Shown: piece after piece, positions 11,957 to 20,043 of the stretch
Layout: each line of letters opens with the position of its first letter
How positions within the stretch are numbered: the stretch's first letter is position 1
Source: a virus
Strand: one strand, 5' to 3'
Virus record (IMG/VR): IMGVR_UViG_3300047317_000672
Location: 1 to 20,424 of that record
DNA: 20,424 nucleotides
Translations under genes and position numbers: made by a program
The notes under the pieces: generated by a model
Database searches by the model: none
What the model was told of the DNA's origin: nothing
The model's input: only the letters and a program-made list of their open reading frames with translations

Positions 11957-13084
11957 GTGGCGCTGACCCTCCTGGTCAAGTTCCTGGCCGACGCATCGCA
12001 GCTTAAGGACGAGGCTGCGAAGGCGAGCGGCGGCGTCGACGTGCTCGGGCATTCCATCGACATCGGGGTCATCGCGAAGGGCGCCGCGGTCGCCGGCGCG
12101 GTCGGCATCGCGGTCAGCGCCATCGCCGACATGACGATGGCTGCATCGGCCGACCGCGACGAGCAGAACGCGCTCGCGACCGCGATGGAGAACTCGGGCG
12201 CCAACATCGCCGGGTGGGAGGAGAAGGTCAATTCGGCTATCGATGCCGGCCAGGCGCTCGCCTTCTCGGACAGCGAGATACGCGACTCGATGGCGACCCT
12301 CACCGCGGCGACCGGCGACGTCGACAAGGCGACCGCCGAGCTCGCGGTCAGCCAGGACATCGCCCGCGCCGCCGGCGTCGACCTGGCGACCGCCTCGGAT
12401 GCCGTAGCCAAGGCGAACGCTGGTCAGGACGGCGCGCTGCGCAAGCTCCTCCCTGGTCTCGAGAAGGGCGCGACCGCGCAGGACACCATCGCGGCGGCAT
12501 CCAAGCGGGCGGCCGGCGCCGCCGACACCTACGCCAAGAGCACGAAGGGAATGGGCGAGCAGGGGTCCATCGCCTTCAGCGAATTGACCGAGACGATTGG
12601 GTCCGTGTTCCTCCCCATCTTGGACGCCCTCATCCCGGCCCTCATCCCGATTCTGAGCGCCTTCGGTCAGCTCGTGAAGGCCATCCTGCCGCTGCTCATC
12701 CCGCTCATCAAGGCGCTCGGGGTCGCGCTCGGCATCGTCGCCAAGGTGCTGGTAGCCGTGGTGAACGCCATCGTGAAGGTCGTGACGTGGATGAGCACCC
12801 TGATACAGAAGGTGGGCTCGCTCCTGTCCAAGCTCGGCCCGCTGCAAGCGGCCGGGAACTTCCTGGGCGGCATCATCGGCAAGAGCGCGCCGGCGTCCTT
12901 CGGCTCGCCGGCGGCGGCGCCCTTCGGCCTGGGCCCGTCGACCAGCTCGGCGACCGCCGGCTGGTCGGCCGTGACCATCAATGCCTTCGGCGACCCGCAG
13001 CTCATCGAGGCGGCAGTCGTCCGGGCGATGCGCCGCTATGACCGGACCAACGGCGCCACGCAGCTCATCCCCCGATGGTCGTAG
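11957..13084 (+). CDS. tape measure protein (375 aa)
   Basis: GTG 11957 has GGAGG at 11945-11949 (7-nt spacing); the nearer ATG at 11952 is out of frame. The product has an Ala/Gly-rich helical N-terminus with hydrophobic stretch (VIAKGAAVAGAVGIAVSAIA, about 38-57), a long helical middle (ATAELAVSQDIARAAGVDLA), then four or so strongly hydrophobic helices around residues 215-275 (ALIPALIPILSAF, LPLLIPLIKALGVALGIVAK) and a terminal (GDPQLIEAAVVRAMRRYD) motif common at the ends of actinophage-type tape measures. It sets tail length and passes into the host membrane. At 375 residues it is short; about 0.15 nm per residue predicts a tail near 55-60 nm. Confidence 0.9.
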   Translation: MALTLLVKFLADASQLKDEAAKASGGVDVLGHSIDIGVIAKGAAVAGAVGIAVSAIADMTMAASADRDEQNALATAMENSGANIAGWEEKVNSAIDAGQALAFSDSEIRDSMATLTAATGDVDKATAELAVSQDIARAAGVDLATASDAVAKANAGQDGALRKLLPGLEKGATAQDTIAAASKRAAGAADTYAKSTKGMGEQGSIAFSELTETIGSVFLPILDALIPALIPILSAFGQLVKAILPLLIPLIKALGVALGIVAKVLVAVVNAIVKVVTWMSTLIQKVGSLLSKLGPLQAAGNFLGGIIGKSAPASFGSPAAAPFGLGPSTSSATAGWSAVTINAFGDPQLIEAAVVRAMRRYDRTNGATQLIPRWS

Positions 13085-14817
13085 CCGAGCGGCCAGGCGC
13101 CTTCGGTATCCGGCTGCGCGTCCCGACCCTCCGCGAGGCGGGCATCGTCACGGTCGAGGTGCAGGTCGGCGAGCCGGGCATGGCGCTCGACGGCTGCCAG
13201 CTGCTCGAGCTGACCTGGACGTGGGGTGCCTCGGGCGACAACGGGGTCGTGACCACGGCCGATGCCGGCGGCGGCACCATCCGGCTCGTTGACCCCGGCC
13301 GCCTGTTCGACCCGACCAATGCCGAGTCCACCTTCAGCGGCATCGGCACGGTCATCCGCATCCTGCTCAACGGCACCATCGCGTTCCGCGGGCGCATCGA
13401 TGCCGTGCAGCACGACCTCGAGATAGCGACCCTCGGCCTGGTCGATGCGGTCGCCGCGCTGGCGGCCGTGCAATTCGTGGAGACCAACGTGCCGGCCGAG
13501 ACCACGAGCCAGCGCATCACCCGCATCCTCGACCTCGCCGCCTGGCCGGCCGACCGCCGCGACATCGGGCCCGCCGGCCGCGCCCTCCAAGCCGGCACCG
13601 TGTCGGCGGATGCGTGGACCGAGGTGCTCGAGGCGACCCGGAACGAGCTGGGCGCGCTCTGGCTCACGCCCGACGGCAAGGTCGCCTTCCGCGACCGCAC
13701 GACGGCATGGACCGGCGGCCCGCCGGTGATGACCTTCGGCTGCCCGCCCTCGGATGCCTTCATCGGCACGATGCAGATGCGCGGCGACCAGAGCGACCTT
13801 GTGAACATCCTGTCGGCCGCCCGCCGGACCGGCACGCAAGCGACCGTTCAGGACACGACCAGCCTCGCCCTCTACGGCCGGCACACACACGTCCAGAACG
13901 ACCTCGAGCTGGCGACCGATGACGAGCGCGACCTGTGGTCGAACTTCTACCTGGTCCGCCAGGCCAACCCGGTCGCCGGCATCGAGCGCTTCACGATGCG
14001 CCCGGACACCGAGGCTATCTCGGCTCTGCTCACCCTGCCGTTGGGCGCCATCGTGCGGGTCTACGACGAGCACCACGGGCCCATCATCGACCGCACTAAT
14101 CGCTGGCTCGGGCTCAAGTGGTCGGTCGCACCCGACCACGTCGAGGTCGAGGCGGTCGTGGGCGAGGACGCGAGCATCCGCCAGGTCGAGCGCAGCCTCA
14201 CCATCGACCTCCCGTCCGAGTGGGAGGCGGCCCAAGCGTATCGGCCGCTCACGACCGTCCCGCCCAATCCGCCCGACCTGACGCAGAACGGGTCGTTCGA
14301 GCTGGACATGGCCGGATGGGAACTCAATCCGGCCGGGTCGAACGTGGCGGTCGTGGTCGACGCGGCAGCTGCGCAGTATCCCGGCACGAAGGTCGTGAAG
14401 GTGACGGGCTCGGGCATTGCCGCGCCGGGTCTGCGCTCGCTGCTCGTCTCGCCGCCACAGATGCCGGTCATCCCCGGCATGACCTACCGCCTCCGCGCCT
14501 TCGGCAAGCGCATCACGGGCACGGCCGCCGGTCTCCAAGTGCTCGGTCACGGCCGCAACGACGCGTCGAGCGGCATCGCCCTCAATGCCATCGTGCTCAC
14601 CTGGAACGCGAACACCTCGGGCGCCGGCGCCTACATGGAGGGCTGGTACACCGTGCCGGCCGACGGCACCGTGACGCAGCTCGCCATCAACATCGCCCTC
14701 ACCGGGTCGCCCGCGAGCACCGAGGTTTGGGAGGTGGACGACATCACCCTGGTCGCCGGCAATACGGTCTACGCCGGGCTCGGGCTCGCCTACGCGCTCA
14801 TCCCGCGGACCGGCTGA
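13075..14817 (+). CDS. tail-tip/hub protein with a C-terminal carbohydrate-binding-like module (580 aa)
   Basis: ATG 13075 overlaps the tape-measure stop by 10 bp. Residues 1-390 are mixed beta (FGIRLRVPTLREAGIVTVEVQVG, GGTIRLVDPGRLFDPTN, FRGRIDAVQHDL, LGLKWSVAPDHVEVEAVVGE) as in baseplate/hub proteins that follow the tape measure in siphophages. A linker (TTVPPNPPD) leads to residues 405-580, which begin NGSFELDMAGWELN and have VIPGMTYRLRAFGKR and a last strand EVWEVDDITLVAG, a jelly-roll typical of CBM4/9-like carbohydrate-binding domains. The next gene ends in a similar module. A role in tail tip assembly and surface-sugar binding is likely; the exact subunit (Dit, Tal) cannot be fixed. 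Confidence 0.75.
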   Translation: MVVAERPGAFGIRLRVPTLREAGIVTVEVQVGEPGMALDGCQLLELTWTWGASGDNGVVTTADAGGGTIRLVDPGRLFDPTNAESTFSGIGTVIRILLNGTIAFRGRIDAVQHDLEIATLGLVDAVAALAAVQFVETNVPAETTSQRITRILDLAAWPADRRDIGPAGRALQAGTVSADAWTEVLEATRNELGALWLTPDGKVAFRDRTTAWTGGPPVMTFGCPPSDAFIGTMQMRGDQSDLVNILSAARRTGTQATVQDTTSLALYGRHTHVQNDLELATDDERDLWSNFYLVRQANPVAGIERFTMRPDTEAISALLTLPLGAIVRVYDEHHGPIIDRTNRWLGLKWSVAPDHVEVEAVVGEDASIRQVERSLTIDLPSEWEAAQAYRPLTTVPPNPPDLTQNGSFELDMAGWELNPAGSNVAVVVDAAAAQYPGTKVVKVTGSGIAAPGLRSLLVSPPQMPVIPGMTYRLRAFGKRITGTAAGLQVLGHGRNDASSGIALNAIVLTWNANTSGAGAYMEGWYTVPADGTVTQLAINIALTGSPASTEVWEVDDITLVAGNTVYAGLGLAYALIPRTG

Positions 14818-17183
14818 TGGCGACCCGCACCTTCGCCTCCAACAAGTCCAGCCTGTTCGCCGACGGCTCGTCCAACCTCGGCGGCGGCAACGACCCGCAT
14901 ATGCCGGTCGGCGGCCCGTGGTCGGGCTACACCTTCCGCTCGGCGGTCCAATTCAGCCTCGACTTCAGCGGCATGAAGACCATCACGTCGGCCGTGCTGC
15001 GCATGAAGACGTCGAGCCAGGTCCACGTCGGATTCAGCTCGACCCCGGACTTCTACGTCCAGCGCGCGACCGGGTCCTGGTCGGCGAACAGCTCGAGCGG
15101 CTCGAGCGACGGCGGCTCGGGATGGGGGACCAGCCCGACGGTCTATCCGGGCCCGGCGTCGACCACCACGGGCCGCTCGGCGAAGCGCGCACCGACCGGC
15201 GAGAACGCGAGCTTCGACACCGACATCACCGCCATCGTGAAGGCCTGGGCGCCCACCTCCATCCCCGGCGGCGGCGGCGCCGCGAACTACGGCGTGCTCC
15301 TGGTCTACCAAGCCTCCGGCGACGTCACCGAGTTCCAATCCTTCAAGGACGGCACCGCGGGCGACCGGCCCTCCATCATCGTCACCTACACGACCGACAC
15401 GCCGCCCACCGCGACGGCGACCGGCCCGACCGGCGTCGTGACCACCAATCGCCCGCCGCTCACCGGCACCGGCTCGGACCCCGACGGCGACGCCATCACC
15501 GCCTATCAGGTCGAGGTCCGCCAGGGGTCGACGGTCGTTTACACCTACACCGCGACCGCGGGCGCCGGCTTGGGGTCCGGCGGCACGTCGTACTACTTCA
15601 CCGCGACCGCCGACCTCCCGTCGGGCGCGCTCACCTCGCACGCTCGCGCCCAAGCGGCCGGCGTATGGGGTGCCTACTCGGCCGACGTCCCCTTCACGGT
15701 CGACCGCCCGCCGACGTGCGCGACCCCCACCGCGCCGGTCGGCAACGTCGGCGGCACCCTGCGCCCGAACATCGTGTTCACCGGCGCCGACCCCGACGGC
15801 GACCCGCTCGAGGTCTACGACGTCGAGGTCTACCAGTCGACCGCGGGCACGCCGACCGGCTCGGCGGTCTACGCCGCGACCAGCCAGGCGGGCGGCATCG
15901 CCGGCTACACCGTCACGCATACGCCGACCGCCAACCTCCCGTCGGGCTCGTGCGCCGCGCGCGCCAGGGTCCGCACCCGCGGCGTCTGGTCCGCCTGGTC
16001 GGGCTACTCGGCCTTCGTGGTCGTGACCGCCAACCCGTCGGTCACCTGGCTCTGGCCGCCGACGCCCGGCGGCCCGCTGCTCATGATTGCGCAGCACATC
16101 GCGCCCGGCGCCAGCATCGGCACCTCGACCCTCCGGCATCAAGCCGACGTGCAGCCGCCGTCGGGCGCGACCATCACCCGCCTCCACCGCAAGGTCGTCC
16201 GGCTCGACGGGCCCGGCGCGCCGTCGACCATCCAAGACAGCGATTGGGCCGGCTTCGTGTCGGGCGTCGCCTCGTCGCCCTTCGCGCTGAACTCGGGCGG
16301 CTTCGCGGGGATGGCGTGCACCTACGAAATCACCTGGGACGCCTACTCGTCCAACGGCGGCGTGACCTCTACGACCCGGCGCGGGCGTGCCGTATTCGGC
16401 GAGTGGCAGGGTGCCGTCTACCTGGGCGACAACGTGACCGCGCTCGGGGTCACCGAGACGCCCACCCGCTTCCCGAACGGCGCGGCACCGACCGTCGGGA
16501 CGGATATGCAAACGACCTGGTACCGCGCCCAAGTCAATCGCTGGTCGCCCAACGGCGCGGCACCCTGGCGCCTGGGCGACCTCCCGACGGTGCTCGCCGA
16601 GCTGCCAGCCCAAGGCGCCTACCTCGGCATCTACACGCGCACCTATCTCAACGAGCCCGACTCCGACCTCCTGGGCGGCGCCGGCTCGTTCGAGGACGCC
16701 TCGCTGCCCGGCTGGCGGCCGCCTGGTGGCACCAACGCGGCGAGCATCGCCTTCGTCGGCGCGCCCGACGGCGGGCGGGTCCTGCGCATCATCGGCACCG
16801 GCGGGAACTACCCGGCGCTCAACTCGCTGGACATCCCCATCATCCCCGGCGGCACCTACGTTCTCACCGCCACCGCGAAGCGCGCCTTCGGGTCGATGAA
16901 TGCCCGCGCCAGGGTGGACACCTACGGCATCGACGCGAACGGCGCGCTCTACAACCTCAACCGCTCGTACTCGGTCGTGTTCACGGCCGGCGCGTTCACG
17001 ACCCTGGCAAGCTCGGCCTTCACCTTCTCGCCCGACACCGCCATCGCTCGGGTGCTCTGCTTCATCGATGCAGCGGCGGTCGACCCCGGCAACGGGTGGG
17101 ACTTCGATGCCGTGACCCTGGTCGGGCCGCCCGGCACCATCGGCTACGACCGGCTCGACGTCAGCTGGTCGAGCGCCGGGTGA
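14817..17183 (+). CDS. large modular tail fibre/receptor-binding protein (788 aa)
   Basis: ATG 14817 overlaps the hub stop (TGATG); although the frame is open far upstream, that part shadows the hub gene. Modules: residues about 1-193 resemble a DNRLRE/CBM-like beta domain (FRSAVQFSLDFSGMK, AVLRMKTSS, FDTDITAIVKAW, then RPSIIVTYT); two tandem fibronectin-like repeats at 195-297 and 298-402 share SDPDGDAITAYQVEV/ADPDGDPLEVYDVEV and LPSGALTSHARAQ/LPSGSCAARARVR; a unique part 403-620 (WLWPPTPGG onward); and a carbohydrate-binding-like module 623-788 (GSFEDASLPGW, IIPGGTYVLTATAKR, WDFDAVTLVG). This points to a host-surface receptor-binding protein. No enzymatic depolymerase motif is visible. It is the longest plain structural gene here. 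Confidence 0.75.
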   Translation: MATRTFASNKSSLFADGSSNLGGGNDPHMPVGGPWSGYTFRSAVQFSLDFSGMKTITSAVLRMKTSSQVHVGFSSTPDFYVQRATGSWSANSSSGSSDGGSGWGTSPTVYPGPASTTTGRSAKRAPTGENASFDTDITAIVKAWAPTSIPGGGGAANYGVLLVYQASGDVTEFQSFKDGTAGDRPSIIVTYTTDTPPTATATGPTGVVTTNRPPLTGTGSDPDGDAITAYQVEVRQGSTVVYTYTATAGAGLGSGGTSYYFTATADLPSGALTSHARAQAAGVWGAYSADVPFTVDRPPTCATPTAPVGNVGGTLRPNIVFTGADPDGDPLEVYDVEVYQSTAGTPTGSAVYAATSQAGGIAGYTVTHTPTANLPSGSCAARARVRTRGVWSAWSGYSAFVVVTANPSVTWLWPPTPGGPLLMIAQHIAPGASIGTSTLRHQADVQPPSGATITRLHRKVVRLDGPGAPSTIQDSDWAGFVSGVASSPFALNSGGFAGMACTYEITWDAYSSNGGVTSTTRRGRAVFGEWQGAVYLGDNVTALGVTETPTRFPNGAAPTVGTDMQTTWYRAQVNRWSPNGAAPWRLGDLPTVLAELPAQGAYLGIYTRTYLNEPDSDLLGGAGSFEDASLPGWRPPGGTNAASIAFVGAPDGGRVLRIIGTGGNYPALNSLDIPIIPGGTYVLTATAKRAFGSMNARARVDTYGIDANGALYNLNRSYSVVFTAGAFTTLASSAFTFSPDTAIARVLCFIDAAAVDPGNGWDFDAVTLVGPPGTIGYDRLDVSWSSAG

Positions 17184-17350
17184 TGCCGGCCGACCTGTAC
17201 GACCTGGCCGCGCTCTTCATCGCGGTCGCCGCGGTCGGCGCCATCCTCTCCATCCCCGGCGTCGCGCCCGAGTCGAAGGCGGCGGCGCTCGGAGTCATCA
17301 TCGGCGGGCTGCTCATCGTAGCCGCCATGCGCAGGAGGTCGGACCAATGA
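17183..17350 (+). CDS. putative holin, two membrane helices (55 aa)
   Basis: ATG 17183 overlaps the fibre stop (TGATG) and its own stop overlaps the lysin ATG (ATGA). Two hydrophobic segments are visible: residues 5-24 (LYDLAALFIAVAAVGAILSI) and about 34-50 (AALGVIIGGLLIVAAM), separated by a short polar turn with PGVAPESK and followed by a basic tail MRRRSDQ. This size, hairpin topology and C-terminal positive charge match small class II holins. Placement immediately before the endolysin gene is the main support. Holins form membrane lesions that release or activate the lysin. Confidence 0.75.
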   Translation: MPADLYDLAALFIAVAAVGAILSIPGVAPESKAAALGVIIGGLLIVAAMRRRSDQ

Positions 17351-18402
17351 CCGACGTCGATACCCGCGACCGGCTGAGACTGCCTCGGCCCGACCGCATC
17401 CCGAACGCCTCCAACGAGCGCGAGGTGCCGCCCATCGATACGGGCGGCACGTTCCGCCCGGACTGGCGCAAGCAGAATCCCGCGTCGGACCCCAAGGAGC
17501 CCTACGGGTCCGAGTCGGCCGGCACCGGCGACGACCACGGCTGGTCGAATTGCACGATGACCGCGGCCGCCCTCGCCTTCGCCTACGCGACCGGCGACAA
17601 GTCGGGCCCGTGGGGTGGCGATATGCGCCACCACCAAGACGACCTGTCGGGCGGCACCGACCTCTACGACGCCGACATCGCCTTCAATCGGATGGGTCAA
17701 AACCTCGACGTGCTCATCGGCGAGGGCTGGTCGCTGCTCAAGGCGAAGCGCAACGAGGGCCGCGCCATCATCGTGCAGGGTGAAGGGAACGTGCCGGGCA
17801 GCGAGTCGTTCGACGGCGGCCATGCGTGCTGCATCGGCCTGGAGACCGCGAGCGACGGCAAGTGGCTATGGGGTGACCCGCTCGCGTCGGGCTGGCAATG
17901 GGTCACCGAATCGAGCATCCGTGATTGGGCCGAGAATCTGTCGACCGGCATCTACTTCGCCGCGACCAAGGTCGCGCCCATGCCCGGCGGGTCCGAGCCG
18001 CCACCGCCCGAAGGAGGCGACATCGTGGAGAGCTTCTTCGTCCCGACCAGCCCGCAGCTCGCGTCGGTCAAGACCGGCGCCTGGCTGTACCAGAACAGCG
18101 GGCTCGCCTCCGACCCGGCCAACATCCAAGTGGACCCCGGCCGCGATATGCCGCTGGTCGGCAAGACCGGCGACGCCCATATCGTCGCCTACGTCAAGAG
18201 CGACGGCACCCGGACCGATGACAGCTATTGGGTCAAGAACGGCGACGTGACCGGCACCAAGACCGACCCGGCCTTCCCGGCCGGCGGCGGCGGCGCCTCG
18301 CAGGACGACATCGATGCGGCGGTCGCGGCGGCCCTCGTGGACCGCGACGACGATTGGACCGAGTGGCTGCTCGCCGGGTCGCCTGGTACCGCGGTCGAGT
18401 AG
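17347..18402 (+). CDS. putative endolysin, C39-like (papain-fold) cysteine peptidase (351 aa)
   Basis: AGGAGGT at 17333-17339 lies 7 nt before ATG 17347. Residues 1-65 are a basic, flexible leader; residues about 66-205 carry a possible Cys-His-Asp triad: C69 (GWSNCTMTAAALAF), H159 (FDGGHACCIG) and D177 (LWGDPLASGW), the order and spacing of C39-like peptidases found in some actinophage lysins. A Pro/Gly-rich hinge (MPGGSEPPPPEGG) leads to a small beta domain (about 225-310; ASVKTGAWLYQNSG, IVAYVKSDGTRTDD) that may bind the wall, and an acidic helical tail (QDDIDAAVAAAL). It should cut peptide cross-bridges. Amidase or lytic motifs are absent. Confidence 0.7.
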   Translation: MTDVDTRDRLRLPRPDRIPNASNEREVPPIDTGGTFRPDWRKQNPASDPKEPYGSESAGTGDDHGWSNCTMTAAALAFAYATGDKSGPWGGDMRHHQDDLSGGTDLYDADIAFNRMGQNLDVLIGEGWSLLKAKRNEGRAIIVQGEGNVPGSESFDGGHACCIGLETASDGKWLWGDPLASGWQWVTESSIRDWAENLSTGIYFAATKVAPMPGGSEPPPPEGGDIVESFFVPTSPQLASVKTGAWLYQNSGLASDPANIQVDPGRDMPLVGKTGDAHIVAYVKSDGTRTDDSYWVKNGDVTGTKTDPAFPAGGGGASQDDIDAAVAAALVDRDDDWTEWLLAGSPGTAVE

Positions 18403-18403
18403 G

Positions 18404-18643
18404 TTGGCCGAGGCCGGCGCCTCACGGCCGGGCAGCCTATCGGGCGCCGGCCAGCTCGAGAATGAGGACGACCCCGTGGTCATCGTGCGCACGGGGTCGG
18501 TCGAGCTGGTCGATGATGAGCACGCGCCGCATTGCTACCTCTACGTCCCCGACCTCTCGAGCCAGACCGGGTGGGGTGCGCACCGCGTCCCCCTGGGCCC
18601 GGACCCCGCACCGCGCCGGCGCGTGGGCTTCGCTCGGGATTGA
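18404..18643 (+). CDS. small hypothetical protein after the lysin (79 aa from TTG, or 55 from GTG 18476)
   Basis: The frame is open and has strong wobble G/C up to TGA 18641-18643. The start is uncertain: TTG 18404 is one base after the lysin stop, while GTG 18476 would give a shorter product. The core reads DDPVVIVRTGSVELVDDEHAPHCYLYVPDL followed by TGWGAHRVPLGPDPAPRRRVGFARD, i.e. two or three strands then a basic tail. No signal sequence and no membrane helix, so it is not an evident spanin or second holin. It is the last forward gene before the convergent junction. Confidence 0.5.
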   Translation: MAEAGASRPGSLSGAGQLENEDDPVVIVRTGSVELVDDEHAPHCYLYVPDLSSQTGWGAHRVPLGPDPAPRRRVGFARD

Positions 18644-18823
18644 GGGTCTTGTTGAGGGTCAGCGGGCCCGCGCGGACCCCCGTCCACGCACGATTAGCCC
18701 TTGCGGCGAAGGAAGCTCGGGTTTCCTGTGTCTGCGCACGGCACGCACGATTGGGTCGTGACTGGCCGTGCCAGCTCGTGCACGACCGAGACCCCCATTG
18801 AGGGTCAGATAAGGGGTCACGGG
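18644..18823. other. convergent junction with GGGTCA repeats, direct repeats and palindromes
   Basis: No gene is visible in these 180 bp, which separate the forward structural genes from the leftward integrase group. TTGAGGGTC occurs at 18640-18648, 18652-18660 and 18798-18806, the last two followed by AG; GGGTCA occurs four times (18656, 18802, 18814, 18821). CACGCACGATT appears at 18685 and 18742. GCGGGCCCGC (18662-18671) and TCGTGCACGA (18776-18785) are perfect palindromes. GGGTC/GACCC stems at 18656-18679 and 18790-18806 could serve as two facing terminators, but no T tract follows either. Confidence 0.5.
18790..18806 (-). terminator. weak candidate terminator hairpin for the leftward genes
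   Basis: GACCC (18790-18794), a 7-nt loop, then GGGTC (18802-18806) form a five-pair stem lying 18-34 bp past the end of the leftward gene that stops at 18824. There is no T run on the reverse strand, so if termination occurs here it is either Rho-dependent or not intrinsic. It overlaps one of the TTGAGGGTCAG repeats. Confidence 0.25.
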
Positions 18824-19771
18824 TCAGCCTCCCCGCACGACCGTTTGCCAGAGCCGGAGCAGCTCGGCTTCGGTCGGCGTGAGGTCCAGCTCGGCCGTAA
18901 TGAGGTTGGCCGCGTCGGTCTTGCCGGCCGCCATCAATGCCGCGATGGCCGGCGCCGCCGCGGCATGGAGGGCGTCCAGCGCAGCCGCCGTCGGGTAGTC
19001 GGCCGGGTCCAGCCCTACGGCACGCCACACGGTCGGAGAGCCCGCTGGCTCGTCCGAGTGGGCGGCTACGCCATTCGCCTTGGTCTTGGGCGCCTGGGCC
19101 GGCCTGGGCGCCTTGGTGGGCCGCGGGAGAGCCTCGTCGGGCGTCACCACGGGCGGCTCGGCCCGGAGCGACACCTCGGCCTTCTCGAGGATGGCGGTCC
19201 GGCCGCGCTCGTCCATCCACGCCCGGCGCTTGGACACCTTGGCGAGGTCGCGCGTGTAGGCCAGCCATTTGCCGTCGACCCGCTCGGCGACGGTCACCTC
19301 GTAGCCGCCCACGTCCACGACGTCGGATAGGCCAGGCTTGAGCGCGTAGATGCCGCCGGCCTTCTCGCCGCGGGGTCGATTGGGCTCGACCTGGCGCAGG
19401 AGCGGCCAGCGGACGTCGGGTGCGGGCAGATTCGGAATCTCGGTCACGGTCAGTACCTCCGGGGACTGTGGTGCGGCCCATAGGCCGTCTGACTTCGGTG
19501 CCGCGTCTCCGCGGCGATGGCGGCGGGTCCTGTGGTGCCCGCCCAAGGTGAGACCGGCGCGCTCGAACTCATGGCGCTTGCCGGCGAGGACCGGCCCGGC
19601 CGTATGGGCTGTCGCTGAGAGCTGGACGACCACGCCCGCCGGATTGACCACGTCGACGTGGCCGCCCTGGCGGACGTAGGCGGTCCAGCCCTGGCGTAAT
19701 GCCTGGCGCGCCAGGTCGCGGAAGTCGGCGGACCGGAAGGCTCGCAGGACGTCGGTCTGCGCCGGGCTCAT
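18824..19771 (-). CDS. protein with a HicA-like N-terminal domain and an unknown C-terminus (315 aa)
   Basis: The ATG at 19771 overlaps the stop of the upstream membrane gene (ATGA), which favours it over the in-frame ATG at 19798. Residues 10-65 read FRDLARQALRQGWTAYVRQ, GGHVDVVNPAG, VVVQLSATAHTAG, KRHEFERAGL: helix, Gly-aromatic strand, GGH, strand, strand and helix ending 'AGL', the layout of HicA mRNA interferases (dsRBD-like fold), with GGH at the place of the family's GSH, which holds the catalytic His. Residues 110-200 are a second, unrecognised domain (GGIYALKPGLSDVVDVGGYEVTVAERVDGKWLAYTRD), then a disordered linker rich in Pro/Lys and a helical C-terminus. HicA alone is about 60 aa, so this is a fusion. 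No HicB partner is seen. Confidence 0.6.
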   Translation of the reverse strand: MSPAQTDVLRAFRSADFRDLARQALRQGWTAYVRQGGHVDVVNPAGVVVQLSATAHTAGPVLAGKRHEFERAGLTLGGHHRTRRHRRGDAAPKSDGLWAAPQSPEVLTVTEIPNLPAPDVRWPLLRQVEPNRPRGEKAGGIYALKPGLSDVVDVGGYEVTVAERVDGKWLAYTRDLAKVSKRRAWMDERGRTAILEKAEVSLRAEPPVVTPDEALPRPTKAPRPAQAPKTKANGVAAHSDEPAGSPTVWRAVGLDPADYPTAAALDALHAAAAPAIAALMAAGKTDAANLITAELDLTPTEAELLRLWQTVVRGG

Positions 19772-20043
19772 GCGGCGAAGTCCAGCGTGGGGTCCCACAT
19801 GAAGAGCACGAGCGCCAGCGATAGCAGCCGGCCGAGGATGACGAGCACCTGGGCGACCGGGACGGTCGGGCGCCCGGCGGCCAACGCTACGACCTGGTCG
19901 ACCGCCTGGGCGACCGCGGTGCGGCGCGCCTCATCCTCGACCTCGGCGATGGTCGTGCCGTAGTGGGTCCAGCCTGGTAGCAGCATCGAGAGGGCGACGA
20001 GCAGCCGGTCGCCCGTCACGGTCGCGGGCTGTCGAGCATTCAT
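19768..20043 (-). CDS. small membrane protein between integrase and HicA-like gene (91 aa)
   Basis: The ATG at 20043 overlaps the integrase stop (ATGA) and its TGA overlaps the next ATG, so three genes are translationally coupled. The N-terminal two thirds are helical and soluble (ALSMLLPGWTHYGTTIAEVEDEARRTAVAQAVDQVVALAAG); the C-terminus has one hydrophobic helix, residues about 62-83 (VAQVLVILGRLLSLALVLF), ending MWDPTLDFAA, so it is a likely tail-anchored or single-pass protein. Not recognised. Given its partner, a role in superinfection exclusion, lysogeny or toxin control are all guesses. Confidence 0.65.
   Translation of the reverse strand: MNARQPATVTGDRLLVALSMLLPGWTHYGTTIAEVEDEARRTAVAQAVDQVVALAAGRPTVPVAQVLVILGRLLSLALVLFMWDPTLDFAA

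Noticed and set aside
13036-14550. 504-codon reverse-strand open frame
   Set aside because: Antisense shadow of the tail hub gene; no motif and no ribosome site.
14118-14816. Upstream extension of the tail fibre frame
   Set aside because: Arg/His-rich shadow of the hub gene; ATG 14817 overlaps the hub stop and opens a normal beta domain.
14790-16613. 607-codon reverse-strand open frame
   Set aside because: Antisense shadow of the tail fibre gene, Arg/Gly-rich low complexity.
14918-17182. Long +2 frame over the fibre gene ending in the holin
   Set aside because: Only the last 55 codons (from ATG 17183) look like protein; the rest is Arg/His-rich shadow.
17183-17350. Fibre chaperone instead of holin
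   Set aside because: Two clear hydrophobic helices and direct coupling to the lysin favour holin.
18480-19481. 333-codon reverse frame crossing the convergent junction
   Set aside because: Overlaps the HicA-like gene in another frame and has low-complexity Arg-rich sequence.
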